Shown one piece after another: positions 36,637-49,873 of a stretch of DNA of 64,000 nt. The position numbers were made by a program, and so were the translations under genes. The notes beneath the pieces are model-generated. The model saw nothing but the letters and a program-made list of their open reading frames with translations, ran no database searches and had not been told where the DNA came from. The stretch is from Apiosordaria backusii. Taxonomy: Eukaryota > Ascomycota > Sordariomycetes > Sordariales > Lasiosphaeriaceae. The stretch lies in NCBI GenBank assembly GCA_030549205.1, contig JAUKTV010000015.1, positions 248,001-312,000 of the forward strand, in the 5' to 3' direction. Position 1 is the first letter of the stretch. Each line of letters begins with the position of its first letter.

Positions 36637-39600
36637 CTATCCAATTACATCACCATTTTCTGTTGGTAACTCTCGTATCCTTTCTGTAGCAGCAAGCTCT
36701 ACAGGTGGGCTCAAGAACTCTGTCGTTGCACCGTATGACGATGAGTCATAGTGTATTCCTGGTGTGTCAGGAACCCCATAACTTTCCTGTTTATGAACAC
36801 CAGGGTCAGCAATCCTGTTCAATGTACACGCTGCAAAAGAGGCATATTTGCGACTTACCCTCCCTGTTATCGGTATCTTTTTGACCCACCCTGTAGCCCT
36901 CGCTGAATCAGCCCACGCCACCACAACGTAATCTTCGTCCGCTATGGTCATAAATGACATGGAGAAGGAGTCGGTTTTTGCTGTAAGTTCCTTTGATGCG
37001 GCGACTCTTCTGATGTCCATGGGGCTAGAATTCAAATTGGTCACTTGGAAGACGTAGCCTTTGTCGTTGACCATCACCAGATCCCGACCTGACGGAGAGA
37101 AGGCAGCGCACTGGATCCTAGTGCCCAGTTTGGTATGTCGAACGTCAGTTTTGATCTCGCTCCTATGTCCATCCTGTGGCTGTATTAAAACAGGCGTGCC
37201 AGATTGAGTCCAGGTTGTAATGCAGACCAGCGTCTCTTCACCGTCTGAGCCTGGTCGAAAGATGGCCGCGGACAAGCCGTTGTCCTCCGATTCATGAAGC
37301 GGAATGGAATACCGGCAGGTTGCGAGCTCTTGGAAGGTGTGAAATGGGAAACGCCATGAATATGTCTGCACAAGTCCGGTCTTGGAACTTCTTGTGCTCG
37401 CCAGAAGTGCCAACCCGTCCTGAGAAAAGGCCAATGTGTCCACCGACGGGCAACCCCTGCAGTCTCGGTGTAACAGTGCGTGTAGGCGGTCTTCTCGTGG
37501 TTGTTCTGATGTCTTTGCCTTGAAAAATCGGACAGTAGCGTTCTCAAACCCAATCACCACGTAATTTTCCTCGCGGTCAATGGCTATGCTTTTACACCAC
37601 AATGTGGATGGAATACGGTATTCAACAACCGATATGGTAGGCTGTACAAGATTCACGATTCGTAGCTGCACGAATGTCAGACAAAGGGATGAAAGAAGGA
37701 ATAGCAGGACAGACGAACCGTCAGCTTCTGGTCTCTCGTGCCAATGACATAGGCTAGGTGAGTTCTAGCCACAGTTGCCAAGATACAAGTGCTCTCTGGC
37801 AGGACGACCCGCATCATGGTGGGAGGGGAGGTGGCAACATCCCACACATGTATCAGTAATTGGGTCCAAAAAAGAGCAAGGGTGGAGCTTTGCGAGAGAT
37901 GAACATTAATGCTTTTCGATGGCTTTCCTCTGCCGTGATGTTTCTGAGTGCTGAGAAGGGGGGCCAGAGAGATTTCCTCCAGCTTTTGCGCCTCGAGCAC
38001 TGTCGAGGACAAAGAACTTGAGTCGCCTGATACGCCAACAGGCGCTTTTTTACTTGTTGTAAACTTTAGTCTCCATTTCGATTTCCCTTTCTCCGTCGAT
38101 GTTGCCATAGGAACAGATCTAGGGGTGTGTATCGACGGAGCTTCATCAGTATTATGCTGTAACCGTTTGAAGACGGGGGAATCGTGCGAAAATGGAGGCG
38201 GGTCTGTCAAAAATGCAGGATCAAGCTTATCGTGATCATCCGGTGGCTTACTTCTGCAGTCAGCGGTCATGTTGGCACGAGATTGTTCGTGGCGTAGCGG
38301 TAGTGATATTGGGAAGTGACTGGGGCTCTGGGGTGATACAAGACCCGGGTATGAAGAAGCGCCGGGATCTACAGATGTTGGGCCAGGTAGAACCGTCCTT
38401 CCTGGGTATGAGGGGCCATAGGCTTCCGGCTCATGCAGTCTCTCGGTTCCCATAGCCAGTGCATTATATCCCGGTGACAGAAATCCGCTCGTCTGTGGTC
38501 TGGGTGGTCGCAACTGAAACTGTGTGGGTAGATGACGTTCCACGTTGATGGTGTCAGCATCGGGACGAAGCGGTTCTAAGAGTTCCCAAGCGTGCCGTAT
38601 TGTTGAGACTTCACGTGCGATCGAAATAGGTTCTTGACAGTAAAGACATCTCGTTTGCGGTGAAAGCTGTATTTTTGTTTCCGCTTGCTCATTGGACTTG
38701 CGGAGTAGGACGATTAGCTATGTATGTACTTTGGTGTGCAGCCATACCTATCGGTGATCTCGCTCAAGGAGGCGGTTCCCGCCATTGTCACCATGAGAGA
38801 GGAATGAAGCAAAAACGAGAACGTACCGCGGGACTAATGTTTGTCAAGTCCAACTGAGATGCCCCTACCAGGTGACAATCAGAACAGTTCACGGCGTAGA
38901 TGCCAGGCCGTTTGTTTGGAACGAACTGGCCGCTGGGATTATCCTGAAGGATAATTTTTCTGACCACCTGGGACACATTATGTACCATCTCCCGGTCGCT
39001 CACACGATGAATGATCTGGCGGGCTGCAAGTCTTGTGAACAGAGCATCCAAGGCATCGAGTTCGAATTCCTCAACACGTGGCCCCGCAGTATCGTGACGA
39101 GACAGCTCCAGAGTATCGGGCAAGACAATGCGAAACATGGCGCTGAGAGTCGCAACCATTTCCACTCGGGAGAACTGAGGAGGGACGCGCAATGTATCAA
39201 GAGCAGTCAATACTGCGTTCCTAGAGCGGGCCGAGCATGACTGAAGACGCATTTCTCGGGTCTCCTTGTTGGCGGCATATTGAATCGAGGCGGCGACGAC
39301 GAACTGTGACACATCTCGTAATGCCAGATACTGTACAAGCCAGTTTCCAAAACCATCCACGGGCACGATAGCTGCGATAGAAGCTGGCACAAGGCAGGGT
39401 GGGAGCGGATACTGGAACGTGACTCTCGAGTTAGCTGATGACTCCTTGGGGACAAGTTCGTGTATCCTTACCAGCTCCGATGTTAGGTTTGGCAGTTCCG
39501 ATGCCAATTTCGGAGGAAGGCCCAGACTGTCAGGATCGAGGTGCAGCTGGTTGGTCATTTCCTTGCAGACTTGGAGAGAAAATGAGTTTGGACCCGGATA

Positions 39601-40181
39601 GTTGTCAAAAACTTGCTCTAGGAGGCTATGGATACGAGCAAAACGCTCACGACGGTCTCGAGATCTTTGGGTTGCTGGCGCTTTGGGGTGAAGCCTATCA
39701 GAGCAGTCCAGTTAATACGTAGAGTCCATGTATCCCAGGGATCATAGACAGCGATAACACATGGGGTGGGCACATACGCTAGAACGCGGAGGCTAGACAA
39801 AAGAAAGTCGGCCAGGTATCTTTCTCGCAGCGAGCGATGTTCCCAGAGAGTTTCACGTCCCTCCACCACAGTCTGAAGAACAAATTCCACCGATCGTAGG
39901 GCGACCTCCCAGCTGATCAGGAAACCCAGATACCATCCGACGTGAGTGTTATCGGCGGGCAGAGTTAGTCGTTGAATGTCAAAGATGGACTTTAGCTGAG
40001 AGAGCAAGGTGATGACCAAATGTTGGTGCGCGTCCCTGTCAGAGCCGCTGACATAGATCTTTTCCAAAGAGAAGCGCCCAAGCAGCTCAAGGACGATGTC
40101 ATCGACATCGCTACGGAGGACTAATGCTCTCCAGGTATTTGTGAGCCGCAAGAAAAGCGACGAGGGCGTCGGACCAGCCAT
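36637..40181 (-). CDS. Large conserved hypothetical protein with propeller-like C-terminus
   Basis: I do not recognise a named family. The model has four exons: 40181-39719, 39674-38827, 38717-37719 and 37665-36637, joined by introns of 44, 109 and 53 nt. They keep one frame of 1112 codons. The start is the ATG at 40181 (MAGPTPSSLF); longer frames begin only with GTG. The N-terminal two fifths look helical and lack known motifs. CSDC and RCLYCQEP (around residues 425 and 460) are two Cys pairs that could bind metal. A Pro/Ser-rich linker follows. The C-terminal 450 residues contain segments such as AFSQDGLALLAST and AFSPSGRDLVMVND that resemble WD40-type blades, though canonical WD dipeptides are scarce. 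Its 3' end lies at the border of the RIP block. Function unknown. Confidence 0.7.
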
Positions 40182-41910
40182 GGCCACGCGACACGGGGCC
40201 CTTCGAGGTGATATGCCGGGAACAGAGAGGGGGCTGGCGGTGCCTCTCGCGAGATGCGCGGGGGCTGCGGGGCGGGCACCGCCGAATCGCACTTCTAAAC
40301 TGTCTCCTCCAGCCTAAGTTAGATCCTGGGTTCAAGGTGCTTGCTCTTCTTGTCTGATCCGTTCTTCATGTCCATGCATCCCTTACCGAGCCGAGTCGCT
40401 TCTGGAGTGCACGATGAGTCGAAAGGCGGACAGGGTAGGCTCGGGACAGGAATTGGAAATGATAGGCAGTTGGAAAACAGGGAGGGGTAGGACGAGTCTG
40501 GTCACGGTCATCAAACCAATGCCCCCATAGTCTTGTTCCTTTACTCCTGCGCAGGAACGTGCGTGGTTTGGTTGAAGAGCGGTGAAGTACCAGGAAACGC
40601 CAGGAACAGCGCCGTGAGTTGCATGCAGCCGTCATATTCCAAGTTCGTTTTACCGCATCCCACACCTCTCAGATGCCTTCTTCGCTGCCTGCGCTTCAGA
40701 GACACTATGCATGGTGGGGTAAGGAATTACTACTATTGGCTGGGGGTGGCTGGGCAGGACGCCCAGGGGCAAGAGGCACAGGAGGTGGAATCTCTACGGC
40801 ACATCAGTGGCTGGGCTCGCGGCCACATATCTTGGTTGCGCACATAGAGAACATATAGGATGCGGATCCGGCACAGGTGCCGGGGAGAAATTACTACTCG
40901 TGGTTTTAATGACGGTTACAGCAGGAGTCGTGTGAGCTGTTGGGTTCATTTGTGGCCGTTGTGCGTGTGGTGCTCGTCGTCCCTTTCAGCCAGCTCCAAG
41001 ACCTGTGGTTCAATATGGAGAAGCTTTTGAGACCCAGTCATCAGGTTCGACCAAGCCCTGGCCCAAAATAAGGTTGCACCAGTGGTGGAGACACGGGATA
41101 TCCAGGCTTGGCATGCATATCAAAAGAACGCTATCCCTGGCAAGGGTAGTTTCCTCCGGTGTGGCTTGCTGCCCGCATCTATGTATTTGGCCGTTGAAAG
41201 CACCGTGCCACCTCTGTCACCCACCCTGCAACGCTTCAACGGGCTGCTGCCGCTGGATCATGGTGGAATGGAAACCACAGGCTGGATTCCTGGATGGAGG
41301 CTGTGGGAACCCCAGTTCGGTCCCTTACACAATCACAGTACGGTAGATGGCTTTGCTGCTCGGCTTCTGACTGGCTGTCATGGCTTGCAGCATGTCCACT
41401 GTCTGTCGTATCCCGTATTAGGTACACCTGCCGTACGTCGACACCTCCTATACGTGATACATCCCAATGGCCATCAGAAGCCTGTCGGCCAGGCCTTTTC
41501 ATGTGCAAGGAAACACCAATTCTCTCGGCGTAAGAAAGGGCCATTGTTGCTCCGAAGGGTGCCGCTTCTTCTCACGATGCGCTGCGGACAAGTTTGAGCT
41601 GAACTCGGCAATTATAGAATGCTGCATGGTTGCCATGGCTGGGCACTCGTTTCTCGACCTCTGATTTGCTCGTATTTTTACTCCCATTGATCGCGATGCG
41701 ACACCCATGATGTTCCGGTGTAATCACCACTACCAGAAGACCAATGCATGCGTATAATACACAGTGTTGTCCCATCTGATGCCAGCCCTGCCAGGTGCTT
41801 GTTAGGATGTAGGCTGCTTCCAACACGACAGTGGACGTGACTTCATCATTTCTTGGTATTGGATCACCCCACCACGCTCACTCGATCCGATAAACTGAGC
41901 TGTATTCCCA
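40182..41910. other. Intergenic region, 1.7 kb
   Basis: GC-normal sequence between two divergent genes, presumably containing both promoters. Several frames of 100-170 codons exist (for example 41082-41597), but none has recognisable motifs or splice structure. Confidence 0.5.
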
Positions 41911-44900
41911 ATGACTCCTGGCGATTCTGTGTCCTGGTCCGGACATTCCCCAATGGACTATGAAAAACCAGAGGCACTGAATCCGCAAATCTTTCCCCAG
42001 GGCGGCCACCAGAGTCCTCAGCCTGATGGCGAAGCCACGCTTCATGGCTTTGAAGAGCCAACCCCCCCGGAAGGCAAGCGAGAGTTTCGTGGTGAGAGTT
42101 TATGGTGTGTTTGACTAATAAGAATGTCCTTGCTTGCTTCGCGACGGCTAATTTGGCGTGCTCGACAAGGCGAGTCTTGGATGAGAGGCATATCAACGTA
42201 TGAATGACGATTTCCCCAAGCTTTTATCTTTCCCTTTCACTAACTAGAAGCTCCTTCGGTTTAGATGATTGCATTCTCTGGGTGAGATAGTGACCATTTA
42301 TTCATCTCACACGTACACTGAGCTTATATATCGTGTAAAACAGCACCATAGGCAACGGTACGCCCCCCACAGTCCCGGTTGTCACAATCACTTTCTAATC
42401 AGTCGGGAATATAGGTCTTTTTCTTGGGAGTGGTAGATCGCTTGCGAGTGCGGGTCCAGGCGGTGCGGTTGTCTGTTACATCCTCATGGGAACAGGTACG
42501 GGGTTTGATTGTAACCACTCCTCCAGTACAACACCGGGAAGCTAATTCATGCATTTATCAAGTGATCTCATCGGTGATAAGCTGTCTCGGTGAAATGACT
42601 GCCCTGATGCCGGTCAACGCGCCTGTCATGGAGTTCCCCCGTCGTTTCGTGAGCCGTGGAGTTGGCTTTGCTGTTGGATGGGTGTATTGGTTAGTAGTTC
42701 CAGGCTGCCCTACTGTTAGACCGCCATTTTCTTTCGTTTTCTAACAACTATGTGTCCAACCAGGTTTGCGTACGCTGTTCTAGCTGGCGAGCAGCTAGTG
42801 GCGGTTTCCAACGCCATCAAATTCCGCTATGATGACGGGATAACGTCTTTGAATTGGGAAGTAGGTCAGAAAGTTGATAACGCCGTGTGGATCTCTGTCT
42901 TCTTGATTCTAGTCATATTGTTCAACATGTTCCCGGTTCGAGTAAGTGGTTCTCACGAGGTAGAAGTAAATCTGTTCTAATCTCACTCTTTCAGGTGTTC
43001 GGCGAGCTCGAATACATTTTCGGCTGCTTCAAGCTCATGTTTATCACCTTGCTCATCATGGTAGGCTGCCAGTCTCTTCAGGATTTTACTGCTCTTTATC
43101 CATATTGCTAATTTGATGGTCAGATGATGTTTTTTCTGTCAATTGTTCAGCGTAAGTGCAAGTTATTGAGTGTCAAAACTAACCTTGCCCTCTCGTTACT
43201 AACGATATGATGTTAAAGCGCGTGGGGAGGCATACTACCATGAGCCCCTTGGTACTCGATGTGAGTATCTCCGCCGTAGCAGTGCCGATAAAAAGGGAAA
43301 AGACTGATGTTGTATAGACTGGAACTCACCCTACTCGTTCTTCAACCTCGTGTACAACGCCAAGGATGAAAACCTGCATATCAAACACTCTATCGAAGGC
43401 TCAGTTGGGACTCTTCTGGGCGTCTGGTGGGATACCAAGTCACAGCTAGAATGTTCAGCTCATGATTTGCTGACAGAATCTGCGCAGGACAACATTCACC
43501 AGTGTCATGTTCTCCTACATTGGCATGGATATCGTTGCAGCCACGGCGGCAGAGAGTCGAGCATTAAGCGACGTTGAGAGTATGAAAATGGCCGCTCGCA
43601 AAATCAACCTCCGCATCATCACTCTATATTCACTAGCTGTGCTCACTGCGTCGTTCGTTGTCCCCATGGACCACCCTTTCATCAATGGCCACAGCACATC
43701 TGTCGGCGCACGGTCCGTTTTCATTATTGCCGTTGTGGAAGCTGGAATGCCCAAAGTCGCCCATTTTTTCAATGCCGTCTTTGTATTCTCTGCTTTCACC
43801 TGCGGTATCAATTCCATGTATATCGCCACAAGAGTCCTGCACACATTGGCTCTTCGCGGTCAGACCGGACCCGAATTCATCACAAGGCGTCTTCGACAGT
43901 GCCGCTCTGGTGTGCCAGTGAGAGCGGTACTGGTGACAGGTGCTATTATGATGGTAGCTTACATGGGCCGAGACGGATCAGTTGGGGCGGCAAGTACAAC
44001 CTCGTCATAGTACCGCCATGACTGTACTAACGCGTATGACTATAAACAGAGACTTGACGAACTCGCAAATAATTGCACCGTGTCTTGTGAGTAACACATT
44101 CCGCTCTTTCCATTGCATGTCTTAGCAGGCTCGATCATGAAGCTCTAAGTTTGTCCAGCTTACTAATGAATGTGGTATAGGTCTCGTGTAAGTGACCGCT
44201 AGATACCCTCATCAACCTATGCCTTGTGGCCGCATACCTCTGGAGGTGCACATGTAAGCGTGAGAGCAAGTTGCTGATGAACATGTCATAGGGTGTACGC
44301 ATCCATATGTGCAACGTACCTGTACTTTTTTAGGACGTAAGTCGCATTTCAAATCCCAGCTTAACAAGCAATCCTAACACTCTACACTCAGCCTCGAAGA
44401 CGCAAAGATGTACGGAAATACCTCCGAGTCCCAGGCTGCAAGCTATGGTATGGCAAATTCCTTTCATGACCTCTTTCTTCTTTACTCCAATCACCCCTGC
44501 GAGAGTGAGCCGAGCCGAGTTTGCTAACGAATTTGTCAATAGACCGAGACAACCCGTTGTATCCGTACAAATCCCATGGCCAATGGCTCAAAGCTTGTTA
44601 TGGTTTGGTTGCCTGCATTATACTTATTCTCTTTAATGGAGTTGGCGCGTTCATCGAGCCGTTCAACATCCGCAAATTTGTCGCAGCATACATCAGCGTG
44701 AGTGCTTCGACTGACGCCCAAGCTACCGGGGAAAACAAAGCTATGATTCAAGTGCCCCTGTACTGACCCTAACGCATTCGCAGATTCCCGTATTCCTGTT
44801 GCTTATTTTGTGCTACAATCTCCGTAAACATGGGCTCAGGTTCTCGGATTGGTGGACAGATAAGTCGGGTGACTTGAGTCAAACAGTGCAGGCTTCGAGC

Positions 44901-44996
44901 TACAAGCGGAAGGGGAGGCTTGAGTTTCCAGACAATGGCGTTACGAGGGATAATTGGGCGACATTTGTTCATTGGGTCTGGGTATGGATGAAGTAG
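41911..44996 (+). CDS. Amino-acid permease, AAT family (APC superfamily)
   Basis: Plasma-membrane amino-acid/proton symporter by family. TM1 reads MIAFSGTIGNGLFLGSG after splicing; further family landmarks are CLGEMTALMP, GVGFAVGWVYW, FSYIGMDIVAATAAES and a hydrophilic C-terminus ending VWVWMK. About twelve TM segments are expected. Exons as read: 41911-42091, 42175-42197, 42265-42281, 42344-42357, 42415-42495, 42563-42689, 42764-42941, 42995-43060, 43124-43151, 43219-43260, 43318-43426, 43488-43993, 44052-?, 44292-44336, 44392-44447, 44543-44697 and 44784-44996. Exons 2-4 are only 23, 17 and 14 nt. Splicing between 44079 and 44292 is ambiguous: a donor at 44080 keeps frame (622 aa), and alternatives with a tiny exon ending at 44187 also do. 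Substrate cannot be predicted. Confidence 0.85.
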
Positions 44997-45713
44997 GGGT
45001 GAGACCATTATCGTTTCCTATATATGGTCCGCAAGGGAGAATAACAGCGGTCCTATGCTCGGACTGATTAAACAAAGAATAGATGTTATGATAGACAGTT
45101 CTGGCACAACACTGAACCATGGCAAACCATTTTGTCTTCGGTGCCCAGTATATTGATTTGTTGTTCCACCATTGGAATTCTCTACGCGTTTGAATGTTTA
45201 GAAGGAGCTGCTTTATATTATAAAATTTCAATCTATCTTGTATAACTGTCTGTATTCAGTAGTTGTGCTTTTGCAACCACATGATGTTTTTGCCTTTGAA
45301 ATCCACATATCAAAACATACAGCTACCCAATCTCAAAGGAGTGCCGCACTCAAGACTGGTTTTCTTTAGTGATGATCACACATCTATTGTTAGAGATATT
45401 GGAAGCTTCGGAGCCCGTGATTGATGTCAAAATAGCACATCTAGCTATAGTTTACAACAGTATGCAAAAGAAAAACCATACCAGAGCCCATGGCTAGTTG
45501 CAATTTGGGACAATACACGAAAATGCATGTACAAGTAAACACCGCCCATATCAAAACATGCCCATATCTAATTGGAAAACGCCCCGGAATGCACTATGCC
45601 AGTGGAAAAGCCTTCGGTAATTTACATTATACAGACGCATTCAACCCAACAAGAATAAGTGGATGACGCTCCCCTCAGCCCTCGCCTGGCTTTGCTGCCC
45701 TTAAAACACCCAT
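44997..45713. other. Intergenic region between convergent genes
   Basis: Shared 3' flanks of the permease and KGD2. There are no convincing coding frames and no repeats. Confidence 0.5.
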
Positions 45714-47192
45714 TTACAAAAGCATCTTACGGGGATCCTCAATGTACTCCTTTACCTTGATCAAGAACTGCACAGCCTCTCTGCCGTCTAAGAGACGGTG
45801 GTCGTAGGTGAGAGCTAGGTACATCATGGGGCGGATCTCAATCTTGCCATTGACAACGACCGGGCGCTCCTTGGTGGCGTGAAGGCCAAGCACGGCGCTC
45901 TGGGGAAGGTTGATGATAGGGGTACCCATAAGGGAGCCGAACACACCGCCGTTGCTGATGGTGAAGGTACCGCCAGCCATGTCCTCGATGGTGAGCTTGC
46001 CGTCGCGAGCCTGGCGAGAGAATTTTCAGGTTAGAAACATAAACTCAAAACCCCTACTCCAGTTTTAAGAGTCCAAACATACCTTCTTGCCCAGTTCGGC
46101 GATGGACCTCTCAATGCTAACCAGGTCCATAGCTTCAGCGTTGCGGACGACAGGTGTAACAAGACCCTTCTCAGTAGCAACGGCAACACTGATATCGACG
46201 TAGTCCCTGTAGACGATGGTGTCACCGCCGTTGGGGCCCTCGATCGACGCGTTGATGGCAGGGATATCCCGCATGGCGAGCACGGCAGCGCGCGAGAAAG
46301 CGCTCATGAAGCCAAGCTTGACGCCCGTCTTCTTGAGAACCTCCTCCTTATACTTGCTGCGGAACTCCATCAGAGCCGACATGTCGACCTCGTTGAATGT
46401 GGTCAACGAAGCGGCAGTGTTCTGAGACTGCTTCAAGCGCTCGGCAATGCGAAGACGCATCCGGTTCATCTTGACCTGTTGGGATTCAGTCAGCGCAAAT
46501 GTACTCTCAGCCAGCGGCGCAAGTGTGGTGGACACCATACCCTCTTCTCCTCACGGTTGCCCAAAGTGGCGGGCTTCTCAGGGGCGGCCGCCGGGGCGGC
46601 CTTGCTCTTGGGTTCTGGGGTCTCCTGCTTCGGAGGAGCGGGTGCAGGGGCAGCGGGCTTGCTCTCCTCCTGCTTGGGCTCGGGGGCCTTCTCGGGCTCG
46701 GCCTTCTTCTCGGGGGCGGACTCCTTGGGCTCAGCAGCGGGTTTGTCGCCCGAGGGCGCACCTCCAAGCTCGATGCGCACAAGATCCTGACCAACAACTA
46801 CGGTATCCTCCTCGTTGGCGAGGAACTCCTTGATGACACCAGCTTCGGGAGCATTGACGGCAACATCAATCTGTCGTTGTACGGCACATGCGTTAGACTG
46901 GAAGCAACAACAAAACAGGCTCCAAACAGCCACAACGGGCAATGCGTACCTTGTCGGTCTCAATGGTCGCAATCTCCTCATCCTGCTCGACGAAGTCACC
47001 AATCGACTTGTTCCATTGCTTCAGAGTACCCTCGCTGATCGACTCGGCCATTTGCGGCACCTTGACAACCTTGTCGGCATATGTCCGCACATGTTGAAAC
47101 TGCAGGGGCAGTTGTCGCAGGGCTGAGTTGGGGTTGTAGAGCGCGAGCTTGGGAGCAGCGCGAGCCGCAAGGCGGAGACCTCTGTACATCAT
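45714..47192 (-). CDS. KGD2: Dihydrolipoyllysine succinyltransferase, E2 of 2-oxoglutarate dehydrogenase
   Basis: Transfers the succinyl group from lipoyl-lysine to CoA in the mitochondrial 2-oxoglutarate dehydrogenase complex of the TCA cycle. Four exons (47192-46950, 46870-46541, 46475-46083, 46010-45714) with introns of 79, 65 and 72 nt give 420 aa. Residues 1-40 form an Arg-rich mitochondrial presequence. The lipoyl domain follows, with the lipoylated Lys81 in IETDK at the exon 1 end. A Pro/Ala/Lys/Glu-rich linker follows, then the catalytic domain with His393 and Asp397 in YDHRLLDG. There is no peripheral subunit-binding domain, as usual for this E2 and unlike pyruvate dehydrogenase E2. 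It is divergent from the complex I subunit gene at 48180. Confidence 0.96.
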
Positions 47193-48179
47193 GGTGTCGA
47201 CGAGCGTATGTTGGGACGCGTATGCGAGGTGTTTGCTGCGGGAAATTCGTAGATCGGATGCAGCACGGTGAGTTCGGCAGAGACGTGGAAGGCTCGAGTC
47301 AACAACTTTTTTTTTCGCTTGGAAAGAGCTCAGTGCACCGTGAGGTTGAAAAAGATGCCGCCTAAAGACCGCAGTGGGCAACCAGATAGTGAACTAACCC
47401 TGTGCGCTCGATCGGGCTATATGCAAACGTTGAGGAGTCTTGAGAGGAGAATTGATCAAAGGCAAGAGGTTGAAATACGCCCTTCAAACAGGTTGCTTCA
47501 GAAATCCAGGTTGGGAAAAAAATAGCCACAGCATTCAGTCGGCAGACTCAGAATCCTTGCACGAAGCACACAGCTGGGAGCGGCGCTGCCGGCGCACCGG
47601 GCATCACGGCTAACACATTGCACGGCCTCCACTCATCAATCGTCTGGTGACCTCAACTTGCAGCATCTTTGGCATGGCGGCCAAGGTACACTACTGCCAA
47701 GGGCGGTCACCCGGGGCCGCACGGGTCTCTCTGTGGTCGGCAAGATGGAACGGAACGTCAGCGCCTGGGGCTCAAACGTTGTTGGCCTGGGGTCTGGCAG
47801 TTGCAAGCTCCATGCCTAACAGGTAGGTAGGCGGTTGCAGATTAATCCGCTCCGGCCTGCCATCTCGCGGGCTCAGGTTGAGGAACCAGCGAGCCCCACA
47901 CGCTTGAACATGGTAATCGCCTGAGGCAGAAACACCTCGTAGCTTGGCAGCAAGCTCCCTCCAATCCACTTTGTCAATTGAGCTCAAACCCGACCACCTC
48001 ATATCCACGTCGCGACCCTCGTCCATCCCGCGCTTCTGGACCCGGGCCTAAACGTTGCTTGACCTTTCGAATATCCTCCCTGGGCATTGTCGCTCAGCAC
48101 GGCGGTTGAGGCGCCGAAACACACAACCCCCTAGAGTACCCGACGCCAGCGACGTCACGTCCCGGGAACGCTGCCCACC
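47193..48179. promoter_or_regulatory. Divergent promoter region KGD2 / complex I subunit
   Basis: 987 bp between two divergent start codons of mitochondrial-protein genes. A minus-strand frame of 84 codons (48026-47772) has no recognisable motif. I see no clear TATA box. Co-regulation through a shared promoter is possible but is inference. Confidence 0.5.
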
Positions 48180-48751
48180 ATGTCTTCCCGAATGGCGGCC
48201 TTGTCAGTGATATCCCCTGCAACTTTACCTTGCCCGGAATGCCTACTGACATTGCACGTTAGGTCGCTTTATCGCCGCTCCCTGAAGCTTGCGCTTGACT
48301 GGTCGATACACCGCGATGTCTGGCGCGGCCAAGCCCTCTACATTCGCTCCCTCTTCGAGAAGAACCGGGCTGTTACCGACCCTAGACTACAACGTGTACG
48401 CTTTCCTATCCCGACAATCCGTATTGGACGAAACAAGAAGATGGAAACTGACAAGGAGAGTTGCGAACCGGCATAGGCACTGCTGAAGGAGACAGAGAAG
48501 CTGTTGGAGAAGTGGAAGCACCCCGACCCTTACATTCCCCCAACAGCCCCCGGAGGTACGCGGTGCACGATCTGGGATAGTCTGTTGAAGAAAGAAATGT
48601 TGACAGTGTCCTGCAGGATCCAAGTACGAGAGAAACCTGCCAGCCCCCAATCTCGATCGTGAGTCCATGACACCTCCTAGCTTGTATAACGTCTCTCGAT
48701 CCGACTGGCTGACCTATGTTTCGCACAGCTCCCCCGCCGCTCAAGTTCTGA
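48180..48751 (+). CDS. NADH:ubiquinone oxidoreductase subunit, NDUFB9/B22 type (LYR protein)
   Basis: Accessory subunit of the membrane arm of mitochondrial complex I. The motif SLYRRSLKLALDW contains the LYR triplet that binds acyl carrier protein, followed by WRGQALYIRSLFE and, after splicing, the C-terminal HPDPYIPPTAPGG and NLPAPNLD typical of fungal B22. Exons 48180-48202, 48263-48395, 48477-48555, 48617-48658 and 48729-48751 (introns 60, 81, 61 and 70 nt) give 99 aa ending PPPPLKF. The ATG at 48180 has a good CCACC context. The first intron was placed at GTCAGT because it alone brings the LYR region into frame; the N-terminus is the least certain part. Confidence 0.85.

Positions 48752-49873
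<1,122 letters not shown>

Noticed and set aside
38541..38543. Start codon for a separate 288-residue protein
   Set aside because: The codon is GTG, and the frame continues upstream to a splice acceptor at 38718; it is internal exon sequence of the 36637-40181 gene. The same holds for the GTG at 40290-40292.
41082..41597. 171-codon plus-strand frame
   Set aside because: No domain, no hydrophobic pattern and overlapping frames on both strands of similar length; probably chance.
47772..48026. 84-codon minus-strand frame
   Set aside because: It lies in the intergenic region upstream of KGD2, with no motif, no splice context and no similarity that I recognise.
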